Assembly (NCBI RefSeq): GCF_000373905.1 | Contig: NZ_KB892705.1 | Location: 2,127,020-2,191,019 of the forward strand | Source: Mycobacterium sp. 155 | Lineage (GTDB): Bacteria > Actinomycetota > Actinomycetes > Mycobacteriales > Mycobacteriaceae | Reading direction: 5' to 3' | Length of the DNA stretch: 64,000 nt | Notes under the pieces: generated by a model | Seen by the model: the letters and a program-made list of their open reading frames with translations, nothing else | The model's database searches: none | Told to the model about the DNA's origin: nothing | Program-made: the position numbers and the translations under genes | In this document: positions 39,289-50,414 of the stretch, piece after piece | Position numbering within the stretch: position 1 is the first letter of the stretch | Layout: each line of letters starts with the position of its first letter

Positions 39289-41400
39289 ATGAGTGAGGAC
39301 CTCGCCGAACAAGTGCCAACGACCGCATCGGCACTCGATCGCAAGATCAACGAGCACTTCGCCGGCGTCGTGGTCCGCAAGGATCTCGTCAAGGCCGTCA
39401 AGGGCAATGCGATCGTGCCCTCCTACGTGCTGGAGTACCTGCTCGGCCAGTACGCCGCATCAGACGACGAGGCCACCATCCAGGCCGGCATCGACGCGGT
39501 CCGACAAATCCTCGCCGACCATTACGTGCACCGCAACGAATCCGAGCTCGTGAAGTCGACCATCAAGCAACGCGGCCGATACAAGATCATCGACAAGGTG
39601 GCCGTCACGCTCAACGACAAAGACGATGTCTACGAGGCCACCTTCGCCAACCTCGGGATCAAACAGGTCCTGGTCGAGCCCGCCATCATCACCGCGCACC
39701 CGAAGCTCCTGGTCGGCGGGGTGTGGTGCATCTGCGACATCGAGTACTTCCACAGCGACAACGCCAAGGTAGTTCCGTGGATTCTCGGGTCGATCAAGCC
39801 GATTCAGCTGTCCAACTTCGACTTTGAGAGCTACATCGCGGCGCGCACAGAGTTCAGCACCGAAGAGTGGATCGACCTGCTGATCCAGTCGATCGGGTTC
39901 AACCCCGAGATGTTCGGCCGCCGTGCCAAGCTCATCCAACTCGTGCGGCTCATCCCCTTTGTCGAACGCAATTACAACCTGATCGAACTCGGCCCCAAGG
40001 GCACCGGCAAGTCGCATATCTTCTCGGAATTCTCGCCGCACGGCATGCTGATCTCCGGCGGAGAAGTCACCGTCGCGAAGCTCTTCGTCAACAACGCCAA
40101 CGGCCGTATAGGCCTGGTCGGCTATTGGGATGTTGTCGCGTTCGACGAGTTCGCCGGGAAGAAGAAGCGCACCGACAATGCGCTCGTCGACATCATGAAG
40201 AACTACATGGCCAACAAATCGTTCTCCCGCGGCGTCGAAACCCTTGGGGCAGAGGCGTCGATGGTCTTCGTCGGCAACACCTCTCACAACGTGCCCTACA
40301 TGCTCAAGCATTCGGACCTGTTCGACGAACTGCCCGAGAGCTATCACGATTCCGCCTACCTCGACCGCCTACACTTCTACATCCCCGGGTGGGAGGTCGA
40401 CACCATCCGCGGCGAGATGTTCTCCGATGGCTACGGATTCGTCGTGGATTACATCGCCGAGATCCTGAAATCCATGCGTGACGCGGACTACTCGGATCGC
40501 TACCAGCAGCACTTCACGCTCGGCTCGGACATATCCACGCGTGACCGCGACGGCATCCACAAGACCATCTCTGGCCTGATGAAAATCCTGTACCCGCATG
40601 GGAAAGCCACCAAGGAGGAGGTCGAGGAAATCCTGCGCTTCGCCATCGAGGGCCGCAAGCGCGTCAAAGACCAGATCCTGCGCATCGACACCACTATGGC
40701 GGACGTGAAGTTCGGCTACCTCGATAGAGCCGGCGAATGGCATGCTGTCACGACACTCGAAGAAGACGAGTACCCGTCCCACTACCATCGGCAGCAATCC
40801 GAAGACGCCGCAGCAGCCGAATCTGAGGTGGAGGACGTGGTTTCGGAAGAGGACCGACGCCAGCAACCGACTTCACCACCGGCCGCGCCCCCACGCCTTT
40901 TCGAGGGACATCAAGACTTCCACGAGAACCAACGCGGGATTTCGTTTGCCGATCTGTTGATCCCATACCTGCGCGGCGCCACCGAGATCACCATCGTCGA
41001 CCCCTACATTCGGCAATTTCACCAGGCCCGGAATCTGATGGAATTGGTCGAAGCCCTCGCAACGGTCAAAGATCCCGCTGATGAACTCAACGTCACAGTC
41101 GTGACCGGTGAAACCACAGACGGCCCCGACAGACTCCAAAAGCAGATCGAGTTATTGGTGCGAGTGAAGAAAGGAGCCGTGGTCGCCGGCATCAACCTGG
41201 ATGTCAAGTTCGATCCCAAAATCCACGACCGGTGGATCGTCGCTAACTCAGGATGGCGGATCAACCTCGGGCGCGGTCTGGACATCTTTCAGTTCGTGCC
41301 CAACGACGCGTTCGACCTTGCAGCTAACATTCAGAAGTATCGGCAGGTCAAGGCATTCGGGGTAACCTACATCCGGCAAGACGTCGGGAACGACGAGTGA
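39289..41400 (+). CDS. brxL: BREX AAA+ protein BrxL with a MIT_C/PLD-like C-terminal domain
   Basis: A 703-aa protein. Residues 1-500 match BrxL: N-terminal LDRKINEHFAGVVVRKDL, Walker A GPKGTGKS at 235-242, Walker B with D286/E287 (VAFDEFAGKKK), and the core ends near VKFGYLDRAGEW. BrxL forms a DNA-binding AAA+ ring. A Pro/Glu/Ser-rich linker (about 505-545) follows, then instead of a recognisable Lon protease domain residues 560-700 show DPYIRQFHQARNLMELVEAL (D571), IHDRW (H646) and GWRINLGRGLDIFQF (about 653-669). These resemble the C-terminal phospholipase-D-like domain of MITD1 (MIT_C). I see no Lon Ser-Lys dyad. A good ribosome binding site (AGGGAGA) precedes the ATG. Confidence 0.9.
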   Translation: MSEDLAEQVPTTASALDRKINEHFAGVVVRKDLVKAVKGNAIVPSYVLEYLLGQYAASDDEATIQAGIDAVRQILADHYVHRNESELVKSTIKQRGRYKIIDKVAVTLNDKDDVYEATFANLGIKQVLVEPAIITAHPKLLVGGVWCICDIEYFHSDNAKVVPWILGSIKPIQLSNFDFESYIAARTEFSTEEWIDLLIQSIGFNPEMFGRRAKLIQLVRLIPFVERNYNLIELGPKGTGKSHIFSEFSPHGMLISGGEVTVAKLFVNNANGRIGLVGYWDVVAFDEFAGKKKRTDNALVDIMKNYMANKSFSRGVETLGAEASMVFVGNTSHNVPYMLKHSDLFDELPESYHDSAYLDRLHFYIPGWEVDTIRGEMFSDGYGFVVDYIAEILKSMRDADYSDRYQQHFTLGSDISTRDRDGIHKTISGLMKILYPHGKATKEEVEEILRFAIEGRKRVKDQILRIDTTMADVKFGYLDRAGEWHAVTTLEEDEYPSHYHRQQSEDAAAAESEVEDVVSEEDRRQQPTSPPAAPPRLFEGHQDFHENQRGISFADLLIPYLRGATEITIVDPYIRQFHQARNLMELVEALATVKDPADELNVTVVTGETTDGPDRLQKQIELLVRVKKGAVVAGINLDVKFDPKIHDRWIVANSGWRINLGRGLDIFQFVPNDAFDLAANIQKYRQVKAFGVTYIRQDVGNDE

Positions 41401-41681
41401 GCTGAAGCCGAACTCCGACGCAAGGTATGGTGGACCACCCCGCGTAGACATCGTCATCGATGTCGCGGATACTGATAACCTCCTTCAGGCGCCGCGCCTG
41501 ACAACCCGATCCGGCTCACTCGGGTCTCCAGTGCCACTCAGTTAGCTCAACGCAGTGAAGTTAGGGCGTGTCACTCGACCATCCTCGACAGACCACACGC
41601 GTAATTGAGTAGTCGGCTACTCATGGCATCCCTGGCCAAACGCGAGAAGGTGACCTACAGACGCAATCGAAGGAGATCGGC
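41401..41681. other. Noncoding stretch at the right edge of the BREX island
   Basis: No convincing gene. It contains a 6-bp inverted repeat GAGTAG-TCGG-CTACTC at 41607-41622, about 60 nt upstream of a small candidate gene, which could be part of its promoter. I found no integrase, direct repeat or attachment site here. Confidence 0.5.
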
Positions 41682-41888
41682 ATGCCACACAAAGGTGTCG
41701 AAGATGATACTGATCGGACCAGCGGCCAATGCGCCGAACGAGTGCGTGGTCACTTACGACTCGTCCCCAGTGGTGCCGACGCGTGGCCGGATGATGCGCC
41801 ACGAGAAGCACAAGATGACGCAGACATCCAGCCGCCCAACGATGATGATGTGTCCTGCAACGTCGGCTTCACTCTCCTGACCTGGTAA
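41682..41888 (+). CDS. Small acidic protein, unknown (68 aa)
   Basis: A 68-aa hydrophilic protein beginning MPHKGVEDDTDRTSGQ and rich in Asp (DDAPREAQDDADIQ, PNDDDV). The ATG has a strong AAGGAG ribosome binding site at the right spacing, the main reason to call it. I do not recognise the family; no membrane segment or catalytic motif is visible. It lies 281 nt after brxL and before the convergent leuB, so it could be a BREX-linked cargo gene or an old chromosomal gene. A weak hairpin (CCCCGG at 41909 with CCGGGG at 41924) follows. Confidence 0.4.
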   Translation: MPHKGVEDDTDRTSGQCAERVRGHLRLVPSGADAWPDDAPREAQDDADIQPPNDDDVSCNVGFTLLTW

Positions 41889-41981
41889 TGACACCAGGCC
41901 TGAGCCAGCCCCGGCTACGTCTTCCGGGGCCGTCAGGATATGCAGGCACCTCTGCGGCTAGGCCGCGGAGCGCCGCAACAA

Positions 41982-42992
41982 CTACAGCAGCGACAGGATC
42001 CGCTCGCCGACCTCGCTGGTGGACAGCTTGGTGTCGCCGCGGGTGGCCAGATGTTCAGACACGGCCTTGTCCACCCGTGCGGCCGCATCGGTTTCGCCGA
42101 CATGGGCCAGTAGCAGCGCCACGCTCATCACCGCAGCGGTCGGATCGGCGATGCCCTGACCGGCGATATCGGGCGCACTGCCGTGCACAGGCTCGAACAT
42201 GGACGGATTAGTCCGCGTCGCATCGATGTTGCCGCTGGCCGCCAATCCGATACCGCCACAGACCGCGGCGGCCAGGTCGGTGATGATGTCGCCGAACAGG
42301 TTGTCGGTGACGATGACATCGAACCGGCCCGGGTCGGTGACCATATGAATGGTGGCCGCATCGATGTGCTGGTAGGCAATCTCGACGTCTGGGAATTCCC
42401 GTCCCACCTCAGCGACCACGCGCGACCACAGGCCGCCGGCGAAGGCCAGCACATTTGTCTTGTGCACCAGCGTCAGATGCTTGCGCCGCGCCTGAGCCCG
42501 AGCAAACGCGTCACGCACAACCCGCTCCACACCGTATGCCGTGTTGACGCTGACCTCGGTAGCCACCTCGTGCGGTGTACCGACGCGCAGCGCACCACCG
42601 TTACCGGTATAGGGCCCCTCGGTGCCCTCACGGACCACGACGAAATCAATACCAGACACGCCCGAAAGCGGACTGCTGACACCGGGATACAGTCGTCCCG
42701 GCCGCAGGTTGACATGGTGGTCGAGTGCAAAACGCAGTTTCAGCAATAGGCCGCGTTCCAGCACCCCGCTGGGCACCGACGGGTCACCGATGGCGCCGAG
42801 CAGGATGGCGTCGTAGCCGCGCAGCTCCTCGATGGTGTCCTCGGTGAGCAGTTCGCCCGTCGCGTGGTAGCGCCGTGCGCCCAGGTCGTACTCGGTCTTC
42901 TCCACACCGGGCAGAACCGTGTCGAGGACCTTGACTGCCTCCGCAATGACCTCCGGACCAATGCCGTCGCCGGCGATGATCGCTAGTTTCAC
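41982..42992 (-). CDS. leuB: 3-isopropylmalate dehydrogenase
   Basis: Oxidatively decarboxylates 3-isopropylmalate in leucine synthesis. The 336-aa protein matches the actinobacterial type: [54 protein letters not shown] (catalytic Lys), the metal-binding [21 protein letters not shown], and [19 protein letters not shown]. The start is a GTG overlapping the serA stop (GTGA), so serA-leuB are coupled. In M. tuberculosis leuB is likewise next to serA1. Confidence 0.96.
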   Translation of the reverse strand: MKLAIIAGDGIGPEVIAEAVKVLDTVLPGVEKTEYDLGARRYHATGELLTEDTIEELRGYDAILLGAIGDPSVPSGVLERGLLLKLRFALDHHVNLRPGRLYPGVSSPLSGVSGIDFVVVREGTEGPYTGNGGALRVGTPHEVATEVSVNTAYGVERVVRDAFARAQARRKHLTLVHKTNVLAFAGGLWSRVVAEVGREFPDVEIAYQHIDAATIHMVTDPGRFDVIVTDNLFGDIITDLAAAVCGGIGLAASGNIDATRTNPSMFEPVHGSAPDIAGQGIADPTAAVMSVALLLAHVGETDAAARVDKAVSEHLATRGDTKLSTSEVGERILSLL

Positions 42993-44575
42993 GACAGATC
43001 AACCACTTCCAGCGTGGTGGCGCCGACCGCCGAGACGATCGCGGCGCGCACATCGTCGGGGACGTCTTGATCCAGACGCAGCATCACGGTGGCGTGGTTA
43101 CCAGTGGTGTCCTGGCTCAGTTGGGCGGCGACGATGTTGACGTTGGCACTGCCGAGCAACGTGCCGATCTTGCCGAGCGCGCCCGGCTGATCGGTGTAGT
43201 TCACGATGAGGTTGTAGCCCTCGGCACGCAGGTCGAAGTTGCGACCGTTGATCTGAACGATCTTCTCCACCTCTTGAGGCCCCGACAACGTGCCCGCCAC
43301 GTTGAGCGACGAACCGTCGGCGTGGACCGCGCGGACGTCGACGACGCTGCGGTGGTTGGGGCTCTCGGTGGCCGTACTGATCTCGGCCACCACACCGCGG
43401 TCGGCGGCCAGCGCGGGTGCGTTGACGAACGTCACCTGCTCGTCGACCACCGCCGAGAACAATCCGCGCAGCGCCGAAAGCTTCAGGATCTCAACGTCTT
43501 CGGAGGCCAGTTCGCCACGGACCTGAACGCTGAGCGACACCGGCGGCGCATCGGACAGGGCACCGACCAACAGGCCCAGCTTGCGCACCAAATCCAGCCA
43601 TGGAGCTACTTCTTCACCGACTGCACCGCCACCGACGTTGACCGCGTCCGGCACGAACTCTCCGGCGAGCGCCAGCTTCACACTGGCCGCGACATCGGTG
43701 CCGGCCCGGTCCTGGGCTTCCTCGGTTGAAGCACCCAGGTGCGGGGTGACAACGACCTGCGGCAGCTCGAACAGCGGGCTGTCGGTGCATGGCTCGGTGG
43801 CGAACACGTCGAGACCGGCGGCCCGCACGTGGCCACTGGTGATCGCATCGGCCAGCGCCTGCTCATCGATCAGGCCGCCGCGTGCAGCGTTGACGATGAT
43901 CACGCCCGGCTTGGTCTTGGCGAGGTTCTCCTTGCCGATCAGGCCGGCAGTCTCCTTCGTCTTGGGCAGGTGAATCGAGATGAACTCGGCGCGGCCGAGC
44001 AGCTCGTCGAGGGTCACCAGCTCGATGCCGAGCTGGGCCGCACGGGCCTGCGACACGTAGGGGTCGTAGGCCACGATGTGGGCGCCGAACGCCGCCAGGC
44101 GCTGGGCAACCAGCTGACCGATGCGGCCCAGGCCGACAACACCCACGGTCTTGCCGAAGATCTCGGTGCCGGAGAACGACGAGCGCTTCCAGGCGTGCTC
44201 GCGCAGGGTCGCGTCGGCGGCAGGGATCTGCCGAGCCGCCGACAGCAGCAGCGCGAGCGCATGCTCGGCGGCGCTGTGGATGTTCGAGGTAGGAGCGTTG
44301 ACGACCAGGACACCGCGAGCGGTGGCAGCGTCGACGTCGACGTTGTCCAGGCCGACACCGGCGCGGGCGACGATCTTCAGCTTGGGCGCGGCGGCGAGCA
44401 CCTCCGCGTCGACGGTGGTGGCCGAACGGACCAGCAGGGCGTCGGCCTCGGGCACCGCAGCCAGGAGTTTCTCGCGGTCCGGTCCATCGACCCAACGGAC
44501 CTCAACTTGGTCGCCGAGAGCGGCGACGGTGGATTCGGCGAGCTTGTCAGCGATCAGTACAACGGGAAGACTCAC
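42989..44575 (-). CDS. serA: D-3-phosphoglycerate dehydrogenase
   Basis: First step of serine synthesis. The 528-aa protein is the long mycobacterial type 1 form: a substrate domain, NAD-binding domain with [18 protein letters not shown], the catalytic Arg/Glu/His set ([25 protein letters not shown]), an intervening ASB domain (about 320-450) and a C-terminal ACT domain that starts near [18 protein letters not shown] and binds serine for feedback control. It overlaps leuB by 4 nt. Confidence 0.96.
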   Translation of the reverse strand: MSLPVVLIADKLAESTVAALGDQVEVRWVDGPDREKLLAAVPEADALLVRSATTVDAEVLAAAPKLKIVARAGVGLDNVDVDAATARGVLVVNAPTSNIHSAAEHALALLLSAARQIPAADATLREHAWKRSSFSGTEIFGKTVGVVGLGRIGQLVAQRLAAFGAHIVAYDPYVSQARAAQLGIELVTLDELLGRAEFISIHLPKTKETAGLIGKENLAKTKPGVIIVNAARGGLIDEQALADAITSGHVRAAGLDVFATEPCTDSPLFELPQVVVTPHLGASTEEAQDRAGTDVAASVKLALAGEFVPDAVNVGGGAVGEEVAPWLDLVRKLGLLVGALSDAPPVSLSVQVRGELASEDVEILKLSALRGLFSAVVDEQVTFVNAPALAADRGVVAEISTATESPNHRSVVDVRAVHADGSSLNVAGTLSGPQEVEKIVQINGRNFDLRAEGYNLIVNYTDQPGALGKIGTLLGSANVNIVAAQLSQDTTGNHATVMLRLDQDVPDDVRAAIVSAVGATTLEVVDLS

Positions 44576-44634
44576 GCGGACAGCCTAGTGTGTGCGGCCT
44601 ACCACACCCGCACCGCGTGCGGTCTACTGATGGC

Positions 44635-46065
44635 GTGGACGTCACCGTGGTCGGGAGCGGCCCCAATGGTCTGGCCGCGGCCGTCATCTGTGCACGCGCC
44701 GGCCTGTCGGTTCGGGTGATCGAGGGCCAGCCGACAGCGGGCGGCGGCACGCGCACCACAGCCGACCCCGAATACCCCGGCGTCCACCACGATGTGTGCT
44801 CGGCAGTGCATCCGTTGGCGTACGCGTCGCCGTTCTTCACGGAATTCGGGCTGACGGATCGCATCGATTTGAACGTGCCGGAAATCTCGTACGCCAATCC
44901 GCTGCCCGGGCAGCCGGCGGCACTGGCCTACCGCGACCTCGACCGCACCTGCGCCGAGCTGAGCGACGGGGCGTCATGGCGATGGCTGCTGGGACCGATG
45001 GTGGACCACAGCCAGGCGGCGGCCGCGTTCGTGCTGGGCGACAAGAGATCCTTGCCGCCCGATCTGTTGACCTCGGCCAGGCTCGTGCTGCGGACGCTGA
45101 CGCAGGGCAGCCCGGCGTGGGGGCTGCTACGCGGTGAGGACGCTCAGGCTCTGTTCAGTGGCGTAGCCGCACACGCGGTTTCGCAAATGCCGTCGATGAC
45201 GTCCTCGGGGCTGGGCATGATGCTGGCAGTGCTGGCGCACTCGGTCGGATGGCCGGTACCGACCGGAGGCAGTCAGGCCATCGCCGACGCGTTGATCGCC
45301 GATTTCCTAACTCACGGCGGCGAATTGGTGCTCGGCGAACCGGTCACGGAACCGCCCGATGGCGTGGTGCTCTACGACACCCCGGCCAAGGCGTTGTTGA
45401 ACATCTACGGCGATCGGCTGCCGTCGCGGTACGCCGCGGCGTTGCGTCGGCTGCGCCCAAATCCCGGAGTGGCCAAGGTCGACTTCGTGTTGTCCGGCGA
45501 AATCCCCTGGCGCGATGTCCGGCTGGCCCACGCCGTCACCTTCCACCTGGGTGGTGACCGCACACAGATGGCACGGGCGGAACGTGACATCGCCCGTGGC
45601 CGGCACGCCGATTGGCCCATGGTGCTGGCTGCGTCGCCGCACGTTGCCGACCCGAAACGGATTGATGCACAAGGTCGTCGACCGTTCTGGAGCTACGTGC
45701 ACGTACCGCGGAACTCGCCCATCGACCAGACCGGCGCAGTCATCGAGATCATGGAGCGTTTCGCGCCCGGGTTCCGCGACATCGTGGTGGCAGCCCGCAG
45801 CGTCCCCGCGTCGCGGCTGGCCGAGCACAACGCCAACCTCACCGGCGGGGACATCACCGGCGGCGGTAACAGCGCCTGGCGCGCACTCGCCGGGCCCACG
45901 CTGCGACTGGTTCCCTGGAGCACCCCGATCCCCAAGGCCTATCTCTGTTCGGCGGCGGCTCCGCCGAACGGCGGGGTGCACGGCATGTCCGGCTACTACG
46001 CCGCCCGCACCGTGCTGAAACGCGAATTCGGTATCACCACGCTGCCTCAGCTGGCCCTACCGTAA
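44635..46065 (+). CDS. Phytoene dehydrogenase-like FAD oxidoreductase (Rv2997-like)
   Basis: A 476-aa protein with an N-terminal FAD-binding Rossmann motif VVGSGPNGLAAAVICARAGLSV, the HHDVCSAVHPL segment, and a C-terminal NGGVHGMSGYYAARTVL block typical of the phytoene desaturase/NAD(P)-dependent oxidoreductase family. No carotenoid genes surround it, so the substrate is unknown. The GTG at 44635 (MDVTVVGSGPNG) matches the family start; the open frame begins at 44590. It is divergent from serA and convergent with ilvC. Confidence 0.85.
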   Translation: MDVTVVGSGPNGLAAAVICARAGLSVRVIEGQPTAGGGTRTTADPEYPGVHHDVCSAVHPLAYASPFFTEFGLTDRIDLNVPEISYANPLPGQPAALAYRDLDRTCAELSDGASWRWLLGPMVDHSQAAAAFVLGDKRSLPPDLLTSARLVLRTLTQGSPAWGLLRGEDAQALFSGVAAHAVSQMPSMTSSGLGMMLAVLAHSVGWPVPTGGSQAIADALIADFLTHGGELVLGEPVTEPPDGVVLYDTPAKALLNIYGDRLPSRYAAALRRLRPNPGVAKVDFVLSGEIPWRDVRLAHAVTFHLGGDRTQMARAERDIARGRHADWPMVLAASPHVADPKRIDAQGRRPFWSYVHVPRNSPIDQTGAVIEIMERFAPGFRDIVVAARSVPASRLAEHNANLTGGDITGGGNSAWRALAGPTLRLVPWSTPIPKAYLCSAAAPPNGGVHGMSGYYAARTVLKREFGITTLPQLALP

Positions 46066-46208
46066 CCAACCCCGTACCGCGAGCGTGCGGGTCTGCTGCC
46101 CGGCGCGCCGCTTGCGGGCCGCACTTTGCGCACGATCACGGTGATCGAGAGTGCACTGAGCGAATTGCAGGGTCGCGCAAAACGTTTGAGTAAACCCACA
46201 AGACCTGG

Positions 46209-46267
46209 CGAGCGTGCGTGTCATGCTGCCCGATCACGGAGTGCCGGGCAGCAGACACGCACGCTCG
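46209..46267. terminator. Bidirectional terminator, oxidoreductase gene / ilvC
   Basis: An almost perfect inverted repeat with arms 46209-46232 and 46245-46267 (14 bp CGAGCGTGCGTGTC, a bulged A, then 7 bp CTGCCCG) lies between convergent genes. A run of six A follows at 46272-46277, i.e. a T run only for transcripts entering from the left. A half copy of the same arm lies at 46079-46104. Confidence 0.75.
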
Positions 46268-46278
46268 CGGTGAAAAAA

Positions 46279-47853
<1,575 letters not shown>

Positions 47854-47854
<1 letters not shown>

Positions 47855-49716
47855 CAGGCATGCCCCTCGCCGTCTTCGTCGTCGAACAACGGCCGAATGT
47901 TCCGGGCCGCCATGATCTCGTCGTTGCTGGTGCCTGCGGCGACCATCGGCCACACCTGCGCGTCGGCGCCGACGATGAAGTCGATCACCACCGGTCGGTC
48001 GTTGATGGCCTGAGCCTGGCGGATGACGTCCTCGACGTCTTCAGCACGCTCACAACGCAATCCGACGCAGCCCAGGGCCTCGGCCAGCTTCACGAAATCC
48101 GGGATCCGATGAGAATGCGTGGCCAGGTTGGTCTGGCTGTAACGCTCGTCGTAGAACAGCGTCTGCCACTGCCGCACCATGCCGAGGTTGCCGTTGTTGA
48201 TCAGCGCAACCTTGATCGGTGCACCCTCCAACGCACAGGTGGCCAACTCCTGGTTGGTCATCTGGAAGCAGCCGTCACCGTCGATCGCCCACACCTCGGC
48301 CTCCGGACGGGCGAACTTCGCACCCATCGCCGCAGGTACGGCGTAGCCCATCGTTCCGAGACCACCTGAGTTGATCCAAGTGCGCGGGTTCTCGTACTTG
48401 ACGAACTGCGCGGCCCACATCTGGTGCTGACCCACGCCGGCGACGTACACGGCATCCGGGCCGGCCAGCTTGCCCAGTGTCTCGATCACGTACTCGGGGC
48501 TCAGGCTGCCGTCACTCTGCGGCCCGTAGCTCAGCGGGTAGGTGGACTTGATGCCAGACAGGTACTGCCACCAACTGTCCAGTTTGAGCGTCGCCGCACT
48601 GGTGCCGATCTTGTGCAGCGCCTCGGTCAGCTCGGTGATGACGGCTTTGATGTCGCCCACGATCGGGACGTCGGGGTTCCGGTTCTTACCGATCTCGGCC
48701 GGGTCGATGTCGGCGTGGATGACCTTCGCCTCGGGCGCGAACGAGGACAGCTGACCGGTCACCCGGTCGTCGAAGCGGGTGCCCAGCGCGATCAGCAGAT
48801 CGCTGCGCTGCAGCGCCGCGACCGCCGCGACGGTGCCGTGCATGCCGGGCATACCCATGTGCTGAGGGTGGCTGTCCGGGAACGCGCCGCGGGCCATCAG
48901 CGTGGTCACCACCGGAATGCCGGTCAGCTCGGCCAGTTCCAGCAACTGCTCGCTGGCGTCACCGCGGATGACGCCGCCGCCGACGTAGAGCACCGGCTTG
49001 CTGGCCTCCGAGATGAGCTTGGCGGCCTCGCGGATCTGACGGTTGTGCGGCTTGGTGTTCGGCTTGTAACCGGGTAGGTCGACGCGCGGCGGCCAGCTGA
49101 ACGTGCACTGGCCCTGCAGAACGTCCTTGGGGATATCGACGAGAACCGCTCCGGGCCGTCCGCTTGCTGCGATATGGAAGGCCTCGGCGATGACCTTGGG
49201 AATGTCGTCGCCGTTGCGCACCAGGAAGTTGTGCTTGGTGATCGGCATCGTGATACCGCAGATGTCAGCTTCCTGGAAGGCATCGGTGCCGATCAGGCTA
49301 CGGCCGACCTGACCGGTGATCGCCACCACCGGAATCGAATCCATCTGAGCGTCCGCCAGCGGCGTCACCAGATTGGTTGCCCCCGGACCCGAGGTGGCCA
49401 TCATCACACCGACCTTGCCGGTGGCGTGCGCGTACCCGCTCGCGGCGTGGCCGGCACCTTGTTCATGGCGGACCAGCACATGGCGCAGCCTCTGCGAGTC
49501 GAACAGCGGATCGTAGACGGGCAGCACCGCGCCGCCGGGGATGCCGAAGATGACGTCGACGCCGATCTCCTCCAGCGAACGGATGACCGCCTGAGCGCCG
49601 GTCAGCTGGTGCGGCGCAACCCTTTTCGACTGCGACTGGGTGGAGTTTGCGGCGGTTGACGCGCCGTTGGCCGGGGTGGCCGAGTGTTCCGGCGGTCGCG
49701 TTGTCGGTGCGCTCAC
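47854..49716 (-). CDS. ilvB: Acetolactate synthase large subunit
   Basis: Thiamine-diphosphate enzyme condensing two pyruvates or pyruvate with 2-ketobutyrate. The 620-aa protein has an N-terminal Ser/Thr-rich extension, the TPP-activating Glu in [15 protein letters not shown], the FAD-binding middle domain ([30 protein letters not shown]), and the C-terminal TPP-binding motif [21 protein letters not shown] followed by [12 protein letters not shown]. It heads ilvBNC and is preceded by an attenuator. Confidence 0.97.
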
Positions 49717-49784
49717 GGTTTCCTCTTCACGTTCTCTTCGCGGAAATCTCGATTGTCAATGATGTCTGGCGCGCTGGGGGCAAC

Positions 49785-49820
49785 AAAAAACCCCCGTCAG
49801 CAGGCTGCTGTACGAGGGTG
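49785..49820 (-). terminator. ilvB leader attenuator (rho-independent terminator)
   Basis: On the minus strand CACCCTCGT, AGCAG-CC-TGCTG and ACGGGGG fold into one hairpin followed directly by six T. It lies between the leader peptide and ilvB, 69 nt before the ilvB start. This is the arrangement of a transcription attenuator. Confidence 0.75.
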
Positions 49821-49837
49821 GCGCGTCGATGCTGTGG

Positions 49838-49915
49838 CTATGCCCGGCAGAGGGCCAGCGCGGCATCAACGCGCCAACCAAGTACTACGAGCAACCCCGG
49901 GATCTGCATAACCAT
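49838..49915 (-). CDS. ilvB leader peptide rich in Leu/Val
   Basis: A 25-codon frame with ATGs at 49915 and 49909; from the second it reads MQIPGLLVVLGWRV and ends with ALALCRA. The run LLVVL supplies codons for the pathway's end products, so slow translation under Leu or Val shortage could stop the terminator downstream from forming. A promoter-like pair just upstream places the transcript start near 49909-49912, so the ATG at 49909 may be leaderless. Related leader-attenuator layouts are known before ilvB in actinobacteria. Confidence 0.65.
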   Translation of the reverse strand: MVMQIPGLLVVLGWRVDAALALCRA

Positions 49916-49917
49916 TG

Positions 49918-49947
49918 ACGGTAGCTGCCGTACTGGTCGAAGGTCAA
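49918..49947 (-). promoter_or_regulatory. Predicted ilvB operon promoter
   Basis: On the minus strand TTGACC (49947-49942) and TACCGT (49923-49918) are 18 bases apart. This would start transcription at or next to the leader-peptide ATG at 49909. Confidence 0.45.
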
Positions 49948-50012
49948 ATTGCGGCGAGCCCGCGGCGACCGGCCGGGACACCGGGCCGAACCCGACGCCG
50001 CCCAGTGTAAGG

Positions 50013-50411
50013 ATGGATGACGTGAGTTCTCGATCCGCAACAAAACCGGTCGTCGTCCGAATGTCGCCGATGGCGCACATCGCGGTCGGATTCTTTGCGC
50101 TCGGACTGCTGACGTTGGTGTTCACCAATCCCACGTGGGCCACGCCGCTACTGATCCTGCCGATCGGGTTGTCCTACGCGATCATCCGATACCGGACCAT
50201 CGCCGATCACGACACGGTGACCGCCCGCTCGCTGCTCGGCAGCCGCAAGGTGGCGTGGTCGGAGATCGACGGCCTGCGTTTCGACCGGTCGTCGTGGGCC
50301 GTCGCTCACCTGCACGACGGATCGGATCTGCGCCTCCCCGCTGTCACGTTCGCGACTCTGCCCCTGCTGACCGAGGTGAGCGGCGGACGGGTACCCAACC
50401 CGTACGCGTAA
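50013..50411 (+). CDS. Small PH-domain membrane protein (Rv3004-like)
   Basis: A 132-aa protein with two adjacent transmembrane segments (MAHIAVGFFALGLLTLVF and ATPLLILPIGLSYAIIRY) and a C-terminal low-molecular-weight bacterial PH domain (HDTVTARSLLGSRKVAWSEIDGLRF, WAVAHLHDGSDLRLPAV). Function unknown. ATG 50013 is chosen; a GTG at 50022 with GGATGG upstream is nearly as good, and longer frames run through the ilvB leader. It is divergent from ilvB. Confidence 0.8.
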   Translation: MDDVSSRSATKPVVVRMSPMAHIAVGFFALGLLTLVFTNPTWATPLLILPIGLSYAIIRYRTIADHDTVTARSLLGSRKVAWSEIDGLRFDRSSWAVAHLHDGSDLRLPAVTFATLPLLTEVSGGRVPNPYA

Positions 50412-50414
50412 TGC

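Noticed and set aside
41605-41880. 91-aa Met/Arg-rich frame after brxL
   Set aside because: No ribosome binding site and unlikely composition; the overlapping 41682 frame has a strong one.
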